64,000 nucleotides of DNA, from positions 21,804-85,803 of the forward strand of contig NW_003546516.1 of NCBI RefSeq assembly GCF_000090795.2, given 5' to 3'. Positions 1 to 9,815 of this stretch are shown one piece after another. The DNA comes from Amphimedon queenslandica (lineage: Eukaryota > Porifera > Demospongiae > Haplosclerida > Niphatidae). The position numbers were made by a program, and so were the translations under genes. Position 1 is the first letter of the stretch. Each line of letters opens with the position of its first letter. The notes beneath the pieces are model-generated. The model was not told the DNA's origin and ran no database searches. It was given only the letters and a program-made list of their open reading frames with translations.

Positions 1-2011
1 ATCCAGGAGGGCATTGGTATAGAGTGATGTTAATGAATAATCTAGCACTGTACTCAGTTGTCTGTAGTAATAGAGTAGCTTTATCTCCTACTGTTCCTTT
101 AAAGACTATTATGTAATTGTTAGCAATGGAGTGAGTTAGAACAATCTTCAATAATGAATCGTGCTCATTTTGTAGTTCTGCAAACAATGGAAACAACTGC
201 AAGTTTGTTATATTACTATCAAGTTCATCTTTTTGCGTTATAGTCAAATTGTATGGTATTCCAGGATATGGAACTAGTTCTTTCTCATTTATTAACAGTG
301 TAACTGGTGCAGTAGCAACTGGAGGTGGTGTCAAAGTTGAGAACTTAAAGTTACTTATTTTCCCAGATGTAAATAATATTGAAGCATTCCCACCATACAA
401 CTGAACACAAGGCTCAAGTGTAGAAGCAAAAATATCATGGCCAAATCCACTAATGGCAGTGTTATTAATAAACTGAATGGAAGCAGGGCCACTATATTTT
501 TGTAGAAAACACGTTCCTTTATACTGTACAATAACTGTTGGTCTGGAACAAATTGCACCACCAAATACTGCAGTATTATTCTGGAAGAATACAGTAGAAT
601 TGGAGAATAGATCAATGACTGCATTACCTGTTAGCTGGATAGCTCCACCATTTTCCCCGGTATTGTTGATAAACTTAATATTTGACCGCAAACCAAAATG
701 CATTCGAGAATCATGAATACACAAAGGAGTCCCAATGTTATCAGTAAGTATAACATGTGCTAGAAATTCAAGAAGAGCATTAATAGCAAATATGGTTGCC
801 TTGAATGATTTGCCTTTATAGACATGATCAGTGTGTTTCATATCTATTCCTGCTACATTACCTATAAATTTGCAGTTGTGAAGTCGTACAGTAGTAAAAA
901 CTGATTGATACAGCCTTTGACTGTTACCATTGATATCTAATGCTGAACTATATTTAGCTTTGTTGTTATAAAAATTGCAAAGTCGAAACCAAAAATAACA
1001 AATCTGGTTATTTTTGGAAAAAGAATTTTGATGAGAAATTGTAATAGCTGCTCCACCACCAAATTGTGCCATATTTTGAATAATATCACAACCCAAAACA
1101 TTAATCTGATAGCCAGATTTGTTTGCTACAAAAGGATCACCACTAAAAGCAGTTATAGCAATGGCCCCTCCACTAATATCAGCCATATTACTACTAAAAC
1201 GACAAGAAGAAATTAAAAAATAAAATCCTGATGTATCACTTATGTTAGCATATAGTGCCCCACCTATACCACTAGCAGAATTATTAATAAATTTACTGCT
1301 AGAAACAAATGCAAATGCATGAATCTTTTGTTGGTATAAATGCAAAGCTCCTCCAAACAAATTTGATGGACATTTTCTCCTCTTTTGTGATGATACAGTC
1401 GACTGTTGCTTCTCAAAATGGTTGGAATAGTAACTGTTGTTTACAAACGAACATCTGTCCATGGTAAAAATGCCTTCAATATCATACACTACTAGTGCAA
1501 TGCAAATGTTGTTGATAAAGTTGACTTGCATAACAACAATATTATTGCAATTATACAAGAATATAGCTTGCACTTTGCAGTATTGTTCTTTTTCATAGAG
1601 CAACCCACATTGCTCAATAGTAAAACTATTGAGTGTAACATTACTGCATGTATCAAAAACTATACCAGAATTACCATAGAGCATTAATCCATTGCTACAG
1701 CTAATGCTAGTACCTTGTCCATTGATAGTTAGTCCATTGATATCAGTGAATATAACACTACCTTTTAGACTAAGAGTAGGACTGATGATCTCTATTGTGA
1801 GGTTACCAGTGTTGTTAATAGTATCAGCTACATACTCCAATGACTGACAGGAAGACTGAGGCTGTTCTATAAGACACTGAATTGAATCATTTCCATGATC
1901 TCCATCAATCCTGATATTAAGAGATGATACACTATGAAGAAGAATACACAGCAGGAGAATCATAATGATGAACTTGCCACCCAAGCAGCAAGCCCCAAAA
2001 GAAGTATTCAT
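1..2011 (-). CDS. Secreted beta-helix protein with Pmp-like GGA repeats (3' end outside window)
   Basis: One uninterrupted reading frame runs from the ATG at 2011-2009 to the left edge, about 670 residues, with no intron seen. The N-terminus has a hydrophobic stretch (about residues 13-30) that reads as a signal peptide or signal anchor. The body repeats short units of the type FxNN followed by GGA and a hydrophobic residue, for example FINNSASGIGGAL, FSSNMADISGGAI and FINNTGENGGAI. This is the pattern of right-handed beta-helix proteins and of chlamydial polymorphic outer membrane proteins. Many NxS/T sites suggest an extracellular location. The last visible residues are QCPPG, a motif often followed by Cys-rich EGF-like modules and a membrane anchor; that part is outside the window. 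Adhesion or surface recognition is a guess from fold class only. The start is supported by the signal-like sequence. Confidence 0.7.
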   Translation of the reverse strand, partial: MNTSFGACCLGGKFIIMILLLCILLHSVSSLNIRIDGDHGNDSIQCLIEQPQSSCQSLEYVADTINNTGNLTIEIISPTLSLKGSVIFTDINGLTINGQGTSISCSNGLMLYGNSGIVFDTCSNVTLNSFTIEQCGLLYEKEQYCKVQAIFLYNCNNIVVMQVNFINNICIALVVYDIEGIFTMDRCSFVNNSYYSNHFEKQQSTVSSQKRRKCPSNLFGGALHLYQQKIHAFAFVSSSKFINNSASGIGGALYANISDTSGFYFLISSCRFSSNMADISGGAIAITAFSGDPFVANKSGYQINVLGCDIIQNMAQFGGGAAITISHQNSFSKNNQICYFWFRLCNFYNNKAKYSSALDINGNSQRLYQSVFTTVRLHNCKFIGNVAGIDMKHTDHVYKGKSFKATIFAINALLEFLAHVILTDNIGTPLCIHDSRMHFGLRSNIKFINNTGENGGAIQLTGNAVIDLFSNSTVFFQNNTAVFGGAICSRPTVIVQYKGTCFLQKYSGPASIQFINNTAISGFGHDIFASTLEPCVQLYGGNASILFTSGKISNFKFSTLTPPPVATAPVTLLINEKELVPYPGIPYNLTITQKDELDSNITNLQLFPLFAELQNEHDSLLKIVLTHSIANNYIIVFKGTVGDKATLLLQTTEYSARLFINITLYQCPPG

Positions 2012-2370
2012 AAAATTCTAAAATAAACAACAAAAAAGGTTTGATATGTTGCAACAGCCACCAGAAAAAACAGTTTCACTATATCAGCTGACAATGTCTA
2101 AGCCTGTTTGATATAATTGTAACTCTATAGATCCGTAAGGAGTAACTCAAAATTTCCTTTATTTAACATCTACGGCAGTATAAATAGCAGTTATATCGGT
2201 AGTGCAAGACATGAATGGTGTTTACTTCATAAAACTGTAGCCACAACATTGTAATCTCTTCTATTTGTATGCAGTTTCCACCAAATCCAGCTTGCTCCCC
2301 ACAAAAATGTCTATTACTTCTATTCATGTACTCTACCAACCTATGTATACATTATATGTGTGTATCACCA
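2012..2370. other. Intergenic spacer between the TTL-like gene and the beta-helix gene
   Basis: About 360 bp of A+T-rich sequence between the stop of the TTL-like gene and the start of the beta-helix gene, both on the minus strand. It should hold the 3' UTR of the former and the promoter of the latter. No repeat, RNA gene or clear motif was seen. Confidence 0.5.
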
Positions 2371-3989
<1,619 letters not shown>

Positions 3990-4063
3990 ACACGTGGGCG
4001 TTGAGTCAGCAGCTGCTTTTCTTAATAGGCGTGGTTTTCAATTAATAAAGAGAAATCTGGTCC
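3990..4063. promoter_or_regulatory. Bidirectional promoter region with CACGTG box
   Basis: Only 74 bp separate the start codons of the TTL-like gene (-) and the RhoGEF gene (+). A CACGTG E-box lies at 3991-3996, followed by a TGAGTCAGC AP-1/MARE-like site near 4002. Promoter function is inferred from position. Confidence 0.45.
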
Positions 4064-7000
4064 ATGGTCGATATGAGCACAGAAAGAGATCTGGAAGAGA
4101 GTTTAGAGTGTAACATTGGCTCACTGACGGAGGAGGTCTTACAAAGATTCATAGAAATAGACGAATGGCACTTCAGCGACTCTGACACGGAGGAGAGCGA
4201 GACTGAGACAACAGACGCAGATGACAGCAGTGACGATGAGGGCTCTACATCAAAACCACAGGTATGAAAGGTTATATGAGCTGTCTTGTATATTGCAAGT
4301 GCTATTAATGGAGCAGTTAGCATGTAAAGTTGCAAATGACCATAAAGAATAGTATAAAATGATAATGGCCTTTACATAAAACAAATAATCCATTTTACAA
4401 ACAGGGTCATTGGCAGGAGTTATGCAATTCCTCAAAGCCCTCTACCTCTTCTCCTGACGATGTCACTCGTCTCTCCGCCACTTCTGAGGACTGCGAGACT
4501 GCAATCGAGCTCCTCCTATCCCAACTCACGCCATACGATGATATAGAAGACTCAGAGACTGATGAGCACCAGAGAGACTCTGAGGTTCTCTTGTTGACTG
4601 AAATGGAAGGAGGAAGTGCCTCTTCTACTCCGACCACAACTCTTGATAGGAGAGTGGAGAGGCAAAAAGAGAGTAATGTTGTGACAGGATCAACTCCTGT
4701 TGATAAGGTCAGTCGGTAAAGTTATTTTGTGTGAAAATGATTTCCTTTATTTTTATAAAGTCTTCCCTACCTCGACACTACTTCAAAGCCCAAGAGCTGC
4801 TGACATCAGAAAGAACGTGAGAATGAACTTTGACATAAAATAGCAAATGTCTATGTAAAACACACAAACATGCCTGAAACATAATCATTGCAAGAATGCA
4901 GTGAAATACTATACATTCATTTCATTTACATTCCAATAAAAGCAAACCTGTATAGTAACTACTGACCCATACGTGTACTTACTCACTGTGACATACTCAT
5001 GCTTTAAACTTTCAAAGGTATCTCATCCTTTAGGTACATTCAAGGGATTCGTTTGTTAGAAAAGGTTTCATGAAATTTGTATAGTGTATATTAAGTCAAC
5101 ATTTATATCCAATAGGTTCTGCATGGTTCGGTGAAAACTGCACACAAGACTAAGAAACCAATCTTACCAGAGTTCTATAGGAAGAGAATATTTCTTAACG
5201 TTGGTGAAATACATGCTTTAAATCTTGACCTTCTAAACGAGCTTGAGAACAGAATGGAGAACTGGTAATATCATCGCGACAATATCTCTATTATTATTAT
5301 TATTATTATATTTATAGGAATGAGGAGAGTGTCGTAGCAGATGTATTAGCCACCAGAGCTCCATTCTTCAAAGTAAAAATAAATCAAATTAAATAGTTAT
5401 CATTATTGTATCACCTGTAGTTATACTCAATGTATACATCAAGGTTTGATGATGCTCAGATTGCTTTTGCTGAGGCCATGAAACGTTACAAACCTTTTGC
5501 AGAATTAGTACACATGATTGAGGTACAATTATTTTACCATACCAATAGTTATATTGCTGTTATTATTTCTTCTATACAGAGTAGTACAACAATGTGCAAA
5601 GGTCTCCCTTTATCCAGTTACATGCTATATCCAATACAAAGAATACCCAGATACAAACTACTCCTTGAAGGTATATTATTTATTCAATAATATTCGCACA
5701 AATACTCTCGTTACCTTTTTGGTAGACTATGAGAAGCTGCTACCCAAGGATCACAATGACATTGAACATACTAAAAGTATAGAGAGAGAGAGAGAGAGAG
5801 AGGGACAAAGGTTCATTACTACCTTGTTTACAGGTGCTCTGAAGGCTATATCAGATGTTGCTAAGCACCTTAACAATAGAATCAAAGATTTGGTATAGCA
5901 AGACACACACTCATACTTACTTTGTTTTTCCTTCCTTCATGCCAGGAGCAACAAGCAATTGTAGTCAAATTCCAAAAGATGTTTGACACCAAAGAGACAC
6001 TAGTTATACCAGGGAGGGTGAGTGAAAGAACTGAGTACATGTACATAGAACTATATGTATACTTTGGCATTTCTTTATAATAGAGATTCCTGCTAAGAGG
6101 ACCTGTTGAAATGGTGTCAGGAAGAAAACTAAATAAAAGAAAGCAGCTAGTCTTGTTTGTGGTACATGAATTACCTCAAACACAGTGCAGCATTCATAAC
6201 TTACTCTTTTCTAGTTTTCAGATACTGCTATATTGACCAGCATCACAAGAAAAATGAAGTTTAAGATAAAGTACAAATTACCTTTGGAGACTCTTCAAGT
6301 ATACACATCCTTTTAATACTCTACTCCTCATTTTGCTCTCTTTATTGTGCAGATATCTTCAATGCATTCACGTGTTACTGAGAACAGCTTCTGCCTTTTC
6401 ACTCCAGCAATATCTAAACCTTTCAGACTCTGTGCTAGGTAAAATAAACATTGTACAATATTCTTATTACCTCCATCTTCCTCATCTCTCTATTCAATCC
6501 AGGAATGAAAGAGAACGAGACAAATTTGTCTCTGTAAGCGGTTCACATTAAATAATCATTTTACATAATATACTTCTCCTTTCTCTCTTATACTATAGTG
6601 TATTAGGATTGGAGTGGATAGGGAGATTGAAAGGTGTAGCTCATTTAAATATGCAAGAAAAACGCAATCACTGACTGACTCATTCTCAAAACGTAAGCAA
6701 AAAAATTAATTTTTGAGAACTTGGTTATTGCATGTGCATGTTCATTGATCATGATTCATTTGATGTAGGGGTCTACAAGGAAATGCTTAAGGACCCGGCA
6801 TTACGCTCTCGGTGGACACGCTCACCACGTAAACTTGAAGTACATAAGAGCACACCTACTACTAGTGAACCTATTGAAGAAGTAGATGCACCAGATGCTG
6901 CTCCGATGAACATTGCAATGGAATTTGAGGACTTTAATGAGGTACTTATGATCTAGTGGCAATTATGGCATGACTATACTATCAAGAGTTATCTATTTAT

Positions 7001-7485
7001 CATTACTATTGCTAGATATCACTGCTGGGTACTATTATTGATACTGGGTTGAGTGATTATCTGAAACACTGTTACTCTACCAATGGCAGTACTACTAATA
7101 GTGAATGGGAGACAAAATGGTTTGTACTCAATCACTCCTTCCTAGTGGGATATACTAATCACATGGTAGGTGTGATGTTTCATCTATTTATACATTTATT
7201 TTGTTTCTAGATGGATGAGATTCTCTTTGCATTACCTCTAGATTCATGTAGGATAGAGAAGGTAATTCATAATGGCTGTACATAAATAATGAATATTAAT
7301 AGGGAAATGATGACGAATTCTCAATCAAAGTGATAAGTACAACCAGCACTCATTGCTTTGAATTCGGGAATGAATACAGTTACACAAGGTAAATATATTC
7401 TCTCATCATGTGATAGTCAAGTGATTGAATGATTAGGTGGAGCAATGTGCTGGAAGTTAACATAGAGAATAATGCAAACAACTAA
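4064..7485 (+). CDS. Rho guanine nucleotide exchange factor, DH-PH-PH (FGD-like)
   Basis: A multi-exon gene whose first exons are 4064-4261, 4405-4707, 4761-4816, a 31-bp micro-exon 5034-5064, 5116-5264 and 5318-5372. About a dozen more run to the TAA at 7483-7485. An acidic, Ser-rich N-terminus precedes a Dbl-homology domain. That domain begins at ELLTSERTYI, spanning the micro-exon, continues through ADVLATRAPFFKLYSMY, and includes the signature GLPLSSYMLYPIQRIPRYKLLLEDY, split by introns. A PH domain follows (FLLRGPVEMVSGRKLNKRKQLVLFSD, split by introns). A second PH-like region near the C-terminus contains KWFVLNHSFLVGY. This order and the DH signature resemble FGD proteins (Cdc42 GEFs), but no FYVE finger was seen. 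Expected role: GDP/GTP exchange on a Rho GTPase at membranes or actin. The micro-exon restores the frame and is supported by perfect splice sites. Confidence 0.85.
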
Positions 7486-7628
7486 AGTGCAATTCCTTTT
7501 GGATACAAAATTGATGCACCAGTGATATACTATATTGTACATTTATATAAACTTTTTTGAAGTAAAATGCTAAACTCATGTATTTCTAAAATATATTTAA
7601 TCCTAATGAGTTTCAAAAATGTCCACTA

Positions 7629-8691
7629 TTAATTCACTGGTGTGTTCTCAATGTCGTTTGACACATTACGGAGAGGTTTGGCATCTTTTAAAACCCTCTT
7701 CTCAGGATCTGGGGTCTTATCTTTAAAATCCACATAACGAATGGAACACATTTTGGAATACTCTCTACACAATCAAAAAAACTTAGAGTGACTACAAATT
7801 ATGCTGCCCTACCTAACTATCATATCAGCCATTTCTTCAGTGGTTCTAAAGCGCTCGTAATTAACTCTTATGACTGGGATAATGCGAGCGATATCAGCAA
7901 TAAAGACCTCATAGGCTTTGTGAAGGTTCTGTAGGTATTCCAAAGTAATTGAGGATTCGCAGTCACGACTTCGATTCTTTATACGCCTCAGACTCTCCTC
8001 AGGAGAAACATCCAAATGAACAATAAGGTTTGGCTTCTTCCTAAAAGAGAGAGTTAAAGACATTATTATTATTATTATTTCAATTTACATAAAATTCGAC
8101 ATGTTGCTGAAAAGTGACAGGTAAGTGCGATATTCCCTTTCCTCCATTAAATTAGACTCCATCAAAACCTGTCAAGCACAATCACGAGAAAAAATAATAA
8201 TCTTTATTGACTACACCCCAGCCCCTCCCCTCACTCGTGCAAAGACAGAGTCTTCGTATATTGTCCTGTCCTGGACTCCTCCTTGTCCCTGCCAGATTAT
8301 AGACTGGTGCTGCTGGAAGCGACGATTCAACAGATAAATCTGTGTAAAGAAGAAAGAGAGGGAAAAATAAAAAAATTAATATTAAAATGGGTGTGGTCGT
8401 GACCAGCAACAGCTTTTTTACTTGTAAAGGGAAGCTATATCTGGCTGGGTCTTTGTAGAAATCAGCCAAATACTCGTTATCCATGACAGGCTCGTAGAAG
8501 CAAGGCAGCCCCATTTTTTCAGCCAGTTTAGTAGCAAGTGTTGATTTCCCTGCTCCTATCAAGCCACTGATAGATATGAATATGTCAGAGCTGCTATGCT
8601 TCTGATCCATAGTCAGTAGACCACTCCTAGACGAGGATTGGCCTGTACTGCAGCTTTTCGAGGCCTTCAATGACTCCTCTTCTCCTATCAT
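7629..8691 (-). CDS. Deoxynucleoside kinase (deoxyadenosine kinase-like)
   Basis: Five exons on the minus strand encode roughly 260 residues ending ENTPVN at the TAA 7631-7629. The P-loop is ISISGLIGAGKSTLATKLAE. PCFYEPVMDNEYLADFY follows, with the substrate-binding Glu. The second exon carries NRRFQQHQ and the catalytic-type QDRTIYEDSVFA (the DRS/ERS motif of the family). Later comes the LID-like RRIKNRSR after IVHLDVSPEESL. The family phosphorylates deoxynucleosides in the salvage pathway. DRTIYED matches bacterial and Dictyostelium deoxyadenosine kinases better than vertebrate dCK/TK2/dGK, which use ERSVYSD-like sequences. The first in-frame ATG is at 8691-8689; a later Met just before the P-loop is an alternative start. 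It shares a 107-bp divergent promoter with the neighbouring SR-type gene. Confidence 0.88.
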
Positions 8692-8798
8692 TCTTTTTAA
8701 ATTCACTGGCTATTTCAGATTTTCAATAATTAATTTTTTATTTTGATTTTAGATCTACCACGTGTCTGCGCATGCGCAGTAAACAAAGCCGGGACAAA
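8692..8798. promoter_or_regulatory. Bidirectional promoter with CACGTG and NRF1-type palindrome
   Basis: The 107 bp between the divergent start codons of the deoxynucleoside kinase and the Lys/Arg/Ser-rich protein contain CACGTG (8759-8764). Immediately after it is TGCGCATGCGCA (8767-8778), a perfect match to the palindromic NRF1/alpha-Pal consensus known from animal promoters. Function is inferred. Confidence 0.55.
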
Positions 8799-9626
8799 AT
8801 GGCCGACTACAAGAAAGAGCGAGAGAAAGAAAGAGGTTTATCACTAATGCCTATAATAGTGTCTCACCTATGCATTCAAATCTATAGAGGGATACAGGGA
8901 CCGCTCAAGATCTCCTCACAAGAAGCACTCGGCCACTGAGCCCTCCAGCAAAGGAAAGAAGTCAAGAAGAAGATCCAATAGATCTTCATCCCCTCCCTCC
9001 CCCGAGTCTGCCTCTTCCTATTCCTCCTCAGAAAGTGAAAGAGACTCGTCTAGCGAAGAGAGTGAGCTGAATATAATTACACTTACTGTTAACCACACCC
9101 TTCTAATTAATACAATATTGGTAGTTAATTAATTTAATCAATCACTTATTATTAGGTAAAACCCATAGCAAACAGTCAAGACATTCTTCGTCCTCAGATC
9201 ATAAGGTAAGACGGAGCTTTATAGTTCCCATTTTACTATCCCCTCTCTCCTCTGAGGGATGCCTTTATCGTTTCATCTCTCACTACTATCAATGGCGTCA
9301 ATCTCCCTGTGTTTGCCTACGGCTGAGGTACTGATAGAAGGAGAAAGGGAAGAGCAAGAAGAAGGCAAAGAAAGAAAAGAAGAAGAAAAGGAAACACTCG
9401 GAAAAAGGACCTGTCCAACTATCAAAGGTGTGGGTAATTGCAATGATCACATCCACTTACCTGTGTTACATCTAATTGTCATTGTATTTAGTTTGTTAAA
9501 GAAGAGAAAGGCAGGAGTGCTGTGTCTGGTCGGGTTATAAAGATGAAAGTAAAGAAATCAAAAGATGACAAGGCGAGAGACATCAACAGAAAGAAGCTGT
9601 TAGAATTCTTGAATGCATCCATGTGA
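8799..9626 (+). CDS. Small Lys/Arg/Ser-rich, probably nuclear protein
   Basis: Five exons (8799-8835, 8888-9061, 9156-9205, 9338-9427, 9492-9626) join in frame with GT-AG introns to give 161 residues. The start MADYKKEREKER is followed by an RS-type segment (GYRDRSRSPHKKHS, RRRSNRSSSPPSPES). Then comes a Ser/Glu run, a Lys-rich stretch (KGKSKKKAKKEKKKKRKHSE), and a tail RVIKMKVKKSKDDKARDINRKKLLEFLN (positions about 9527-9617) that looks like a conserved helix. RS dipeptides and nuclear-localisation-like Lys runs suggest a splicing- or chromatin-associated nuclear protein, but I do not recognise the family and assign no function. Exon joins are supported because the alternative frames of the Lys-rich exon give no continuous fit. 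Confidence 0.7.
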
Positions 9627-9815
9627 CATTGACGCAACTACATATACATGTTGTTTTAGTATTTATAAAAACATTGACATCCATCTCCTGCTTTTTAAAT
9701 TTTACACAAAGCCACTTTAGAGACATAAATTAAAATTATATTAAACCATAAAATCCAATTAACAATAATTGGTGACAGTAACAATACAACTGATGAGAAA
9801 AGGAGAGACACTTCT

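Noticed and set aside
9259-9540. Glu/Lys-rich frame in the small nuclear-protein gene
   Set aside because: It reads an intron plus the Lys-rich exon in the wrong frame. The spliced frame gives the K/R/H-rich product.
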